Source: an uncultured Flavobacteriales bacterium (GTDB taxonomy: Bacteria; Bacteroidota; Bacteroidia; Flavobacteriales; UBA7430). From it: a stretch of DNA of 13,231 nucleotides. The stretch covers positions 1 to 13,231 of the forward strand of contig CAJWJW010000016.1 in NCBI GenBank assembly GCA_913041775.1. The letters are read 5' to 3'. The notes under the pieces are model-generated. The model was not told the DNA's origin. It was given only the letters and a program-made list of their open reading frames with translations, and ran no database searches. This document shows positions 6,772-13,231 of the stretch, in pieces. The translations under genes were made by a program, and so were the position numbers. The first letter of the stretch is position 1; each line of letters opens with the position of its first letter.

Positions 6772-6985
6772 GAAACTCACTTTTATTACTAAGATTATAA
6801 TTGTCTGTAGACTAAAACGACTTTACTATGGTGGTTTTTGAGTATTTAAAATACATAAAAAATTAATCTACAAATGAATGGTAAGTAAATAAAAGGTACT
6901 TTTAGTGAACTATAAAGCAAAATGAATAATCAAAATATCGTCTAAAATGTCCAGTAGACGGATTAAACTATAAAAGCAGAACACT

Positions 6986-7642
6986 ATGAAGCTATTTTTA
7001 GATACAGCAAATTACCCCCAAATAAAAGAACTAAGTCAAACTGCTATTATAGACGGGGTTACAACAAACCCAAGCCTTATGGCCAAGGAAGGAATTGAGG
7101 GAAAAGAAAACTGGATAAAACATTATACGGCTATATGCGCCCTAGCAGTAGGACCAGTTTCTGCTGAAGTAATCGCGTTGGATTATAAAGGGATGCTAGA
7201 AGAAGCTTATGAATTAGCTAGCTTACATAAAAACATAGTTGTTAAAATTCCGATGACTAAGAATGGCATAAAGGTGATTTATGAGCTAGCTACAAAAGGA
7301 ATAAAAACAAACTGTACTTTAATTTTTACTGCTGCCCAAGCACTTTTAGCAGCTAAAGCAGGCGCAACATATGTTTCTCCTTTTATTGGAAGACTAGAAG
7401 ATATTAATGAAGATGGATTAGGTTTAATAAAAAGTATACGCAGCATATACGATCAATTCCATTTCGAAACTCAAATTCTCGCGGCTTCAATAAGAAATCA
7501 AAATCATATTGTAAGATGTGCAGAACTTGGGGCGGACGTAGTTACTGCTCCCTACTCTATTTTAGTAAAAATGTTTGATCATCCACTAACAACAAAAGGA
7601 TTGGAACAGTTTTTAGCAGATCATAAAAGACTGAATGGATAG
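6986..7642 (+). CDS. tal: Small transaldolase (TalC/fructose-6-phosphate aldolase family)
   Basis: Cytoplasmic class I aldolase-fold enzyme of 218 residues, the usual length for the short TalC/Fsa group. It probably moves a dihydroxyacetone unit between sugar phosphates in the non-oxidative pentose phosphate pathway. The Schiff-base lysine is Lys87 in IVVKIPMT. Also conserved are Asp6 in LFLDTAN, the TTNPS loop (26-30), Thr111, SPFIGRLED (131-139) and LAASIRN (165-171). Two positions separate transaldolases from true fructose-6-phosphate aldolases. Here they are Glu61 (SAEV; Gln in E. coli FsaA) and Phe133 (SPFIGR; Tyr in FsaA). Both favour transaldolase, and that substrate call is inference from family knowledge. 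Start ATG 6986 gives the expected N-terminus, without a Shine-Dalgarno. It appears monocistronic. No exact promoter box was found; TACTTTTA at 6897-6904 is a weak candidate. Confidence 0.95.
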   Translation: MKLFLDTANYPQIKELSQTAIIDGVTTNPSLMAKEGIEGKENWIKHYTAICALAVGPVSAEVIALDYKGMLEEAYELASLHKNIVVKIPMTKNGIKVIYELATKGIKTNCTLIFTAAQALLAAKAGATYVSPFIGRLEDINEDGLGLIKSIRSIYDQFHFETQILAASIRNQNHIVRCAELGADVVTAPYSILVKMFDHPLTTKGLEQFLADHKRLNG

Positions 7643-7653
7643 TTAGTTAGTTA

Positions 7654-7720
7654 GCTGAAAAAATTCTGATCGTTTAGCTTTGAACCTCGACAAGCTAAGT
7701 GGTAAACAAGGTAATTCAGC
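7654..7720. terminator. Probable bidirectional terminator or nested hairpin between convergent genes
   Basis: The inner stem TTAGCTT (7674-7680)/AAGCTAA (7692-7698) has an 11-nt loop. It is enclosed by a second pair, GCTGAA (7654-7659)/TTCAGC (7715-7720), which reaches into the last codons of the convergent gene. There is no U-tract directly after the stem in the plus direction; a T6 run follows about 10 nt later in the minus direction. It is placed as expected for a terminator, but the structure is not classical. Confidence 0.4.
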
Positions 7721-8582
7721 CTTCTATATTTCTTTCCCTCATTTGAGCTGAAGTCATTCTAGAATTATCGTGACTCCAACCTGGAGGCATAAAAAAGTAT
7801 TTGAGCTTTGTGGTAAAAGGGATTTTTAATTTGAAATCTTTAAATATCAGTTTCCATTCTACAAAGGCAATTTTAATAGGATTATGAGTTTTTATATTGG
7901 TAACCAATCCATAAACGGGTTTTTCATCTTCTTGCACAAAAGTACCAAACAACTTATCCCATATAATTAATACACCCGCATGGTTGCGATCTAAATACTG
8001 TGTTTGAACTGCATGATGAACTCTATGATGAGAAGGGGTGTTGAATACGAATTCAAACCAAGGTGGTAATTTTGTAATCACTTCTGTATGAATCCAAAAT
8101 TGGTAAATTAAACTTAGGGCTTTCATCGTCATTACCCATTCTGGAGAAAAGCCAATAAAGGGTAAAATAATCCAGAACAAAAAGGTACCCGTTAAGTCTC
8201 CCGTCCATGTTTGCCGAAGTGCGGTAGACAAGTTGTATTTCTCTGAAGAGTGGTGAATACTATGTGAAGCCCATAAAAAACGAATACTATGACTTAATCG
8301 GTGGAACCAATAATAACAGAAATCGTCTAAAAAAAAGAGCAAGACTATTATAGGTAAACTCATTTCGAAAGAAAACAACCTATACTGGTAAACGAAAGAA
8401 TAAACAGCAAAGACAACTACTTTTGTAACAATCCCGACCAACATACTCCCAAGCCCCATAGAAATACTACTAAAAGCATCTAACTTAGTGTAGTTTTCGG
8501 ATTTTAGTCTAAATGTAAGAAATAACTCTACAAAGATCAAGATCGCAAACAATGGAATTGCAAATACAGTGGGGTCTAACAT
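7716..8582 (-). CDS. Membrane di-iron fatty acid hydroxylase / sterol desaturase family protein
   Basis: A 288-residue integral membrane protein of the fatty acid hydroxylase superfamily, in which histidine clusters bind two irons and use O2 to hydroxylate or desaturate lipid chains. The histidine boxes are intact: HRLSH (94-98), HSIHH (107-111), His165 in WIHTE, and HHRVHH (185-190). Hydrophobic spans lie at about 5-24, 45-65, 75-92 and 130-160, so the boxes face the cytoplasm as in the family. Key flanking motifs (DDFCYYWFHR, ASHSIHHSSE, NTPSHHRVHH, DRNHAGVLIIWDKLFGTF) resemble the alkylglycerol-monooxygenase-like branch. The substrate cannot be read from sequence: sterol, hydroxy fatty acid, ether lipid and carotenoid are all possible. 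Its start lies 59 nt downstream of the recQ stop on the same strand. It may be co-transcribed with recQ or have its own promoter; CTATTTTGTA just upstream is one base short of a good -7 box. Confidence 0.9.
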   Translation of the reverse strand: MLDPTVFAIPLFAILIFVELFLTFRLKSENYTKLDAFSSISMGLGSMLVGIVTKVVVFAVYSFVYQYRLFSFEMSLPIIVLLFFLDDFCYYWFHRLSHSIRFLWASHSIHHSSEKYNLSTALRQTWTGDLTGTFLFWIILPFIGFSPEWVMTMKALSLIYQFWIHTEVITKLPPWFEFVFNTPSHHRVHHAVQTQYLDRNHAGVLIIWDKLFGTFVQEDEKPVYGLVTNIKTHNPIKIAFVEWKLIFKDFKLKIPFTTKLKYFFMPPGWSHDNSRMTSAQMRERNIEG

Positions 8583-8641
8583 ATTTAATAAATTTAGTTA
8601 AACTTAAGGAATTTAATAAACGTACAAAATAGAAAATAGCC

Positions 8642-10750
8642 TTAAATCCGTTTATTGAATTTCAATATTGCTAGAGCAACACGAATATCGTTGTATTGAA
8701 TCTGTTCATCTAACAAATCAAATATCGGCTTCATGGTGATAGGTTGTTCGCATTTAACGTACGCATCCTTAACCAACACCAGTATTTCTTCTGTAACAAA
8801 AACCATCAAATCAATAGCTAAGCCATCCAAATAACATTCTACTAAATGCACTAATATTGTGGAAGGCTTCAACTTTCGTTCAATAGCTATCTCGTCTACA
8901 GTTAAGCCACCTATATATGAATTGTAGGAAACTAATTTAGTAGTTGTTTTAGTATTCGCATTATTGAGTTCAAACTCTTTAATAAGAGCCATGAATTGAG
9001 AACCGTATTTCGCTAATTTATTCTGTCCTACTCCAGAGACTTGCATAAACTTAGAGGTAGTAATAGGTCTAATAGTAACCATGTCTTCGAGCGACTTATC
9101 ACTAAAGATAATATACGGCGGTACTTTTTCTGTTTGAGCTAATTTGGTCCGCAGCGCTCTAAGTTCCTCAAACAAAGCTTTATTAACTTTTTGTTTAGGT
9201 TCTTTTTTAGATTTTGTTTTTTTGGCTTTCTTTTCGCTTTCGGCAATAGGCTTAGAAAGCTGAATACTTTTACCTTCTTTAAGAATAGACCAACCAAAGG
9301 GAGTAATCTTAAGTGCCGAGCTTTCGTTGTAGGCAATTTCTAAAGCACCCAAATTGGTCAGTTGTACAAAATAATCATTCCAATCGTAAAAACTTATATC
9401 CTTACCAATACCGTATGTTTTAAGTTTGTGGTATTCTTTATCGTATACTTTTGCATTTTGAGAACCTCTTAAAACATTTACTGCCATAACAGAAGATTCA
9501 GACTCATTCATTCTAGCAGTTACCGACAATGCTTTTTGAGCAATTATAGTTGCATCAAAAATTTGTGGAGGATTACTACAGGCATCACAATTATTACAAT
9601 TATTGGCTAAAAACTCACCAAAATATGAAAGAAGTATTTTCCTCCTACAAGACTTCGCTTGAGAGAATTGCAACATTCTGTTAAGCTTATCAATTTGCAT
9701 TTCGCCATTAGCACTATCTGCCGCAAACTGACGGTATAAAACCACATCGCGCATGGAATAATACAAGAGTGTTTCAGAAGCTAAGCCATCTCTACCAGCA
9801 CGACCAATTTCTTGGTAATAACCTTCTAAATTTTTGGGTAAATTACTGTGTATAACCCAGCGTACATTCGACTTGTCTATTCCCATTCCAAAGGCAATAG
9901 TCGCGACTATAATCTTACTGATATCATTTATAAAATCTGTTTGTACTTGAGCTCGATGTTGCCCATCCATACCCGCATGGTAACAGTGAGATTCTATTCC
10001 ATTAGAATTTAGATGAGCAGATAATTCTTCGGTATTTTTACGGCTCAAGCAATAGATAATCCCACTTTCGTTGGGTTTAGAATTTATAAAATTGACAATC
10101 TGTTGTAGTTTGTCTTTTTTAGTAACATTACCACGTACATCAATACTAATATTTTTTCGATCGAATGAAGAAATAAATAGCTTCGAATCTTCCAAGGCTA
10201 ATTGACTCACAATATCTACACGAGTAGATTTATCTGCGGTTGCTGTAAGCGCGATAAAAGGAACATGTGCTAAGGATTTCCTAAAGGTATTTAGCTGGGT
10301 GTATTCTTTTCTGAAATCGTGACCCCACATGCTCACACAGTGTGCCTCATCTATTGCAACCAAAGAGATTGTTAATTGCTGTAACCAAGAGTTTTTTACA
10401 GCAATTAACTTTTCTGGAGATAAATACAATATTTTAGTTTGTCCATTTATAGCGTCTTGTATAACTTCTTTTTCTTCAAAGGAACTAAGACTGCTGTTAA
10501 AAAAACTAGCTTTAACTCCGTTAGATTGGAGTGCCTGCACCTGATCTTTCATTAATGAAATTAAGGGAGAAACTACAATCGTAATTCCTTCTAAACATAA
10601 TGCAGGAATTTGAAAACACATGGACTTACCACCTCCAGTAGGCATTAGAACCAAACTGTCTTTTCCGGCAATAGTTCTATTAATTATTTCCTCTTGAAGT
10701 GGTCTGAACTTTTTATATCCAAAAACAGCTTCTAATTTTTTAAAAATCAT
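8642..10750 (-). CDS. recQ: ATP-dependent DNA helicase RecQ
   Basis: Cytoplasmic 3'-5' superfamily 2 helicase that unwinds forks, D-loops and recombination intermediates. All motifs are visible: FRPLQ (15-19), Walker A MPTGGGKS (36-43), DEAH (134-137), LTATAD (168-173), the YCLSRKNTEEL region (233-243) and YYQEIGRAGRDG (311-322). The zinc site is Cys368, Cys385, Cys388 and Cys391. An RQC winged helix covers about 400-495. A Lys-rich linker (KKAKKTKSKKEPK, about 507-519) joins an HRDC domain at about 525-595. After this the protein continues with a helix-turn-helix-like region (about 610-645, LTVDEIAIERKLKPSTILVHL) to residue 702. This C-terminal extension is known from the longer RecQ type in Bacteroidota and is absent from E. 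coli RecQ (about 610 residues). Start ATG 10750 gives the expected N-terminus. It lies 54 nt after the 86-residue unknown gene. Confidence 0.97.
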   Translation of the reverse strand: MIFKKLEAVFGYKKFRPLQEEIINRTIAGKDSLVLMPTGGGKSMCFQIPALCLEGITIVVSPLISLMKDQVQALQSNGVKASFFNSSLSSFEEKEVIQDAINGQTKILYLSPEKLIAVKNSWLQQLTISLVAIDEAHCVSMWGHDFRKEYTQLNTFRKSLAHVPFIALTATADKSTRVDIVSQLALEDSKLFISSFDRKNISIDVRGNVTKKDKLQQIVNFINSKPNESGIIYCLSRKNTEELSAHLNSNGIESHCYHAGMDGQHRAQVQTDFINDISKIIVATIAFGMGIDKSNVRWVIHSNLPKNLEGYYQEIGRAGRDGLASETLLYYSMRDVVLYRQFAADSANGEMQIDKLNRMLQFSQAKSCRRKILLSYFGEFLANNCNNCDACSNPPQIFDATIIAQKALSVTARMNESESSVMAVNVLRGSQNAKVYDKEYHKLKTYGIGKDISFYDWNDYFVQLTNLGALEIAYNESSALKITPFGWSILKEGKSIQLSKPIAESEKKAKKTKSKKEPKQKVNKALFEELRALRTKLAQTEKVPPYIIFSDKSLEDMVTIRPITTSKFMQVSGVGQNKLAKYGSQFMALIKEFELNNANTKTTTKLVSYNSYIGGLTVDEIAIERKLKPSTILVHLVECYLDGLAIDLMVFVTEEILVLVKDAYVKCEQPITMKPIFDLLDEQIQYNDIRVALAILKFNKRI

Positions 10751-10804
10751 TTTCTAAATTATTGTACGATGGTGAATTTCGAAATATCTTCTACTCAGTC
10801 TGTC

Positions 10805-11065
10805 CTACTTGAGAGGAAACAATTTAAGCTCACTAATTATAAAATCGCAGGGATTAGAAAAATCTATCTTTAAAGAATCAAACTCTTCATCTATAATCAT
10901 CTTATAACCTATCACCTTATCTGAAGGTGGGTTTTTCTTGTTTTTATACTGCTTAAAAAAAGCTCTAACAAGCGTGTTATTCTCGTAAGGAATAGCAACC
11001 AAAATAGCTAAGCTAGAATGCTCATAAATAACTTCTGATTTTTTCTTATCTCCTAAAATATTCAT
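10805..11065 (-). CDS. Small protein of unknown function, coupled to the GNAT gene
   Basis: An 86-residue protein that I do not recognise. It has no signal peptide or membrane span and a mixed alpha/beta composition. It opens with a basic stretch (GDKKKSEVIYEHSS), continues with LAILVAIPYENN, and has a central KQYKNKKNPPSDK patch and an ending ISELKLFPLK. Its single cysteine (NPCDF) is in the last third. The start ATG overlaps the stop of the upstream GNAT gene by four bases (ATGA), the classic arrangement for translational coupling, which argues that the ORF is translated. It could act with the acetyltransferase, but nothing in the sequence proves it. Confidence 0.72.
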   Translation of the reverse strand: MNILGDKKKSEVIYEHSSLAILVAIPYENNTLVRAFFKQYKNKKNPPSDKVIGYKMIIDEEFDSLKIDFSNPCDFIISELKLFPLK

Positions 11066-11586
11066 CCTTTTTCTATGGTATAAATTTTAGCCATCATTCC
11101 GTCGTACTCTAGAACAGATTCTAGTAGCATTCCGTTTTTTAGAGCTACTTTTTCAGACGCTTTATTATCAACATGAACCATAGACATTAAAGCCTCAGCT
11201 AATAAATTTTCAAAGGCAAATTCCTTGCATTTAACAGCGGCTTCTGTACCGTATCCAAAACCTCTATATTGGGGTAATAATGAATAACCTACCTCTAGTC
11301 GTTCTTTATCTTGTACAGTTTGAATAAGCAATCCACATTGGCCAATTAAAGCACCCGTTTCTTTGAGAATCATAGCGTTCATTCCCCCTAAATTATTTTC
11401 ATATCTGTCAAACACTTTTGCAAACCAATTCTCGCAAAGTTGTTGCTGGCTCAAACTGGTGTCTATCCCAAAATAAGTTAGTATTACTTTGTCCTCAAAA
11501 AAAGGAAACCACGCATTAAAATCTTCTTTTTCTAAAGGTCTAAAGCGGAGTCGAGTTGTTTCTTGATTGAGTAATAAGTAGTTCAT
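11062..11586 (-). CDS. GNAT-family N-acetyltransferase (RimJ/RimL-like)
   Basis: A 174-residue cytoplasmic acetyltransferase that would transfer acetyl from acetyl-CoA to an amine. It opens with the RimJ/RimL-type strand TRLRFRPLEKEDF (11-23), followed by helix alpha-1 and the WFAKVFDRYE helix. Motif A is LEVGYSLLPQYRGFGYGTEA (97-116), containing the pyrophosphate-binding R-G-x-G-x-G run at 108-113. Motif B is VHVDNKASEKVALKNGM (137-153), with Asn141 and the KNG turn typical of the subfamily. The substrate is unknown: it could be a ribosomal protein, a small metabolite or an amino sugar, the last suggested weakly by the epimerase 6 nt upstream. It probably belongs to the cysH-epimerase-GNAT-small protein operon. 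Confidence 0.88.
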   Translation of the reverse strand: MNYLLLNQETTRLRFRPLEKEDFNAWFPFFEDKVILTYFGIDTSLSQQQLCENWFAKVFDRYENNLGGMNAMILKETGALIGQCGLLIQTVQDKERLEVGYSLLPQYRGFGYGTEAAVKCKEFAFENLLAEALMSMVHVDNKASEKVALKNGMLLESVLEYDGMMAKIYTIEKG

Positions 11587-11592
11587 ATATTA

Positions 11593-12510
11593 CTAAATAA
11601 AAGACTTCTTAAAAGTAACTAATGCATCGTTAAAGTCGGTGGAGCTAATTTTTAAATCCTCAATTATTTTGGAAGGAGTCTCCACTTTTATAGATTTCAT
11701 ACGCATATTTTCGTTGCTATGAATAAACTCAGTATCAGGATATATTTTTAATATCGATTCTAATACATCGTTCATGCTTAGCGATTTTGTTACCGCTAAA
11801 TGTACACCAGGAATATAGCTAGGATTTTGTACTAATGAAGTGATTACATGACTGAGCTGGAATACCGATATAAAACCACGGTATTGAGAACCATCGCCAT
11901 TAATACGTACTCGTCCTTCAAATTGTGCCTCGTACATAAACCTGTTAATTACTGCATCTAATCGTATTGCAGGATTATAACCGTAAACATTACCAGATCT
12001 TATAATATGTGTAGGAATCTTTTTTACTAAACGCTGTACATGTTTCTCTGCTTGGTATTTACTAATTCCGTAAGAGGAGTCAGGATTCACCAAAGTATTC
12101 GCATCAACTAAGGCCTCATTATTTCCATACACAGAAATAGAACTCAGATAGATGAAATGTTGCACATCACTTTCTTCTACTGCAGAAACTAAATTTGCAG
12201 TTCCCCAGTGATTAACCTGATCGAAATGATGAAAGAATTTATCTTCGAAAGGCGTAGTAACCATAGCAGCTAAATGTATGACTACATCTGCTTTTTTTAC
12301 TTCCTTTTGAAGTTTATGGTTATCGAGCAAATCTCCTTTTACAAAACGAATATTCTCTCCATTTAAATGATGTGCATTTAAAAGTGAGAATTCATTACGA
12401 GACAAATTATCGTAAATCACAATTTCATTTTCGCTACTTGCTAAACTGTTAAGTTGCTCAATTAAAGTATAACCGATATAACCTAAACCTCCAGTAATAA
12501 GTATTTTCAT
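11593..12510 (-). CDS. NAD-dependent epimerase/dehydratase (extended SDR)
   Basis: A 305-residue cytoplasmic extended short-chain dehydrogenase of the type that epimerises, dehydrates or reduces nucleotide-activated sugars. The Rossmann nucleotide motif is TGGLGYIG (6-13), followed by the acidic Asp34 (IYDNLS) that favours NAD over NADP, and GDLLD (59-63). HLAAMV (79-84), the catalytic Ser in YLSSISVYG (121-129) and the Tyr147-x3-Lys151 pair (SSYGISKYQAE) are all intact. RSGNVYGYNP (171-180) and the substrate-side RGFISVFQLS (211-220) are also conserved in the family. Nothing identifies the sugar, so no gene name is justified. The start ATG lies one base after the stop of cysH (TAG-G-ATG), and the GNAT gene follows 6 nt after its stop. 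The three genes are almost certainly co-transcribed. Confidence 0.92.
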   Translation of the reverse strand: MKILITGGLGYIGYTLIEQLNSLASSENEIVIYDNLSRNEFSLLNAHHLNGENIRFVKGDLLDNHKLQKEVKKADVVIHLAAMVTTPFEDKFFHHFDQVNHWGTANLVSAVEESDVQHFIYLSSISVYGNNEALVDANTLVNPDSSYGISKYQAEKHVQRLVKKIPTHIIRSGNVYGYNPAIRLDAVINRFMYEAQFEGRVRINGDGSQYRGFISVFQLSHVITSLVQNPSYIPGVHLAVTKSLSMNDVLESILKIYPDTEFIHSNENMRMKSIKVETPSKIIEDLKISSTDFNDALVTFKKSFI

Positions 12511-12511
12511 C

Positions 12512-13186
12512 CTATTTAATTAAGTCGGTGTGTAATCCACATTCATTTTTCTTCATTCCTTTCCATCTACCACCTCTACCATCATCAGTTTCCAAAGAGA
12601 ATTTCTGTGTACAAGGCAAGCAGCCAATACTTAAAAAACCTTGTTCTTCCAGTGGATGAGTAGGCAGATTATACATCTTTCGGTATTCCCAAATCATTTT
12701 ACTATTCCAATGAATCATAGGATGAAATCGCATTGTATTATGGGGTCCTTCTGCCTCATAACCCATGCTGCTTCTATTCGCATTTTGATCTTTCCGAACT
12801 CCTGTAATCCAGATATCGTAATGCATCATTAAGCTATCCATTGGCTGAGTTTTATTTATTGTACAGCAATAGCCAGGGTCAGACTGGAACAAAAAACGAT
12901 CTTCTTTAGATAATTGATTTACCAAGGAGGTCGCACCTCTTTGGTTTTTAACATTCAAATTTAATTGACTTGCAACTTGATCTCTAAACACCAAAGTTTC
13001 TGGGAAATGGAATCCAGTATCAATAAAGAAAACAGGGAAGTTTGGAGCAATGCTATTGAGGATATGAAGCATAGGTATACTATGAGACTGGAAAGAGGAA
13101 GAAGCAAAAAATTGCTTCCCCTCATCCATATATCCTTTTAAATAGACTTCTATTTCTTTAATTCTTAGTTGTATCTCTTCTTTCAT
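12512..13186 (-). CDS. cysH: Assimilatory sulfonucleotide (PAPS/APS) reductase with iron-sulfur cysteines
   Basis: Cytoplasmic enzyme of sulfate assimilation that reduces activated sulfate (APS or PAPS) to sulfite with thioredoxin or glutaredoxin. Numbering is from the ATG at 13186 (224 residues). The PP-loop-type segment is ASSSFQSHS (28-36), followed by DTGFHFPET (56-64) and ITGVRKDQNANR (127-138). The catalytic C-terminal cysteine is in ECGLH (Cys216). A Cys107-Cys108 pair plus CLPC (189-192) match the four cysteines that bind a [4Fe-4S] cluster in APS-type reductases, so APS is the more likely substrate. The reading frame also continues upstream to a TTG at 13219 (11 extra residues) before an in-frame stop at 13226-13228. 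I prefer the ATG because TTG starts are uncommon and no ribosome-site signal favours it. Sulfite reductase and ATP sulfurylase genes are not in the window; they may lie upstream. Confidence 0.92.
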   Translation of the reverse strand: MKEEIQLRIKEIEVYLKGYMDEGKQFFASSSFQSHSIPMLHILNSIAPNFPVFFIDTGFHFPETLVFRDQVASQLNLNVKNQRGATSLVNQLSKEDRFLFQSDPGYCCTINKTQPMDSLMMHYDIWITGVRKDQNANRSSMGYEAEGPHNTMRFHPMIHWNSKMIWEYRKMYNLPTHPLEEQGFLSIGCLPCTQKFSLETDDGRGGRWKGMKKNECGLHTDLIK

Positions 13187-13231
13187 AGCTTTTGTATTGA
13201 AAGAAAAAGCTGATTGCAATTGGACTTATAT

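Noticed and set aside
9139..9336. 65-codon minus-strand ORF inside recQ
   Set aside because: It lies in another frame of recQ across the Lys-rich linker region; the basic, Leu-rich translation is a by-product of that region.
10329..10544. 71-codon plus-strand ORF inside recQ
   Set aside because: It is antisense to the conserved DEAH region of recQ, whose full set of helicase motifs shows which strand is coding.
8642..10750. recQ as part of a defence island
   Set aside because: The protein has the full housekeeping RecQ layout (helicase, zinc, RQC, HRDC) and its neighbours are metabolic; no nuclease, methylase or other defence gene is present.
12641..12832. 63-codon plus-strand ORF inside cysH
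   Set aside because: It is antisense to well-conserved CysH sequence, with no family features of its own.
12512..13219. TTG start at 13219 for cysH, 11 codons longer
   Set aside because: An ATG at 13186 is available in the same frame, all conserved motifs lie downstream of it, and TTG starts are uncommon. Not excluded.

Overview
The window looks like chromosomal DNA of a low-GC Bacteroidota, most likely a free-living (probably marine) member of the Flavobacteriales. The evidence is AT-rich DNA, starts without Shine-Dalgarno sequences, two boxes matching the Bacteroidota -7 consensus TAnnTTTG, a secreted protein with a type IX secretion (T9SS)-like C-terminal tail, and cysteine/aspartate GC-[TM]-D motifs that I associate with marine Flavobacteriales. 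No tRNA, rRNA, CRISPR, insertion sequence or prophage is visible.

Layout. (1) 1-437, minus: N-terminal part of dihydrolipoyl dehydrogenase (lpdA), cut by the window edge. (2) 438-1076: a long, mostly empty divergent gap holding the lpdA promoter box and one doubtful 86-codon membrane ORF. (3) 1077-2594, plus: cofactor-independent phosphoglycerate mutase (gpmI), closed by a bidirectional terminator shared with the next gene. (4) 2679-6692, minus: two neighbouring exported proteins of 962 and 349 residues, separated by a terminator. They are the most unusual part of the window. Both are built from the same three module types (an N-terminal 'NMSV/NMTV' domain, GC-D cysteine motifs, and C-terminal 'GWN...GQGY' domains) in different numbers. 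Only the larger carries a coiled-coil-like 44-residue repeat and a T9SS-like tail. (5) 6693-6985: divergent regulatory gap. (6) 6986-7642, plus: small transaldolase of the TalC/Fsa family. (7) 7716-13219, minus: a run of six same-strand genes. In transcription order these are cysH (assimilatory sulfonucleotide reductase), an NAD-dependent sugar epimerase/dehydratase-like protein, a GNAT acetyltransferase, an 86-residue unknown protein, recQ and a di-iron fatty acid hydroxylase/sterol desaturase. The first four are separated by 1 nt, 6 nt and a 4-nt overlap and are probably one translationally coupled operon. recQ and the hydroxylase follow after gaps of 54 and 59 nt.

Functionally, lpdA, gpmI and the transaldolase are central carbon metabolism, while cysH belongs to sulfur assimilation. 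No single pathway joins them. The only candidate for a poorly described system is the two-gene secreted locus. Its modular kinship suggests paralogous surface or extracellular structural/adhesive proteins, but the sequence gives no enzymatic function and I do not claim one.
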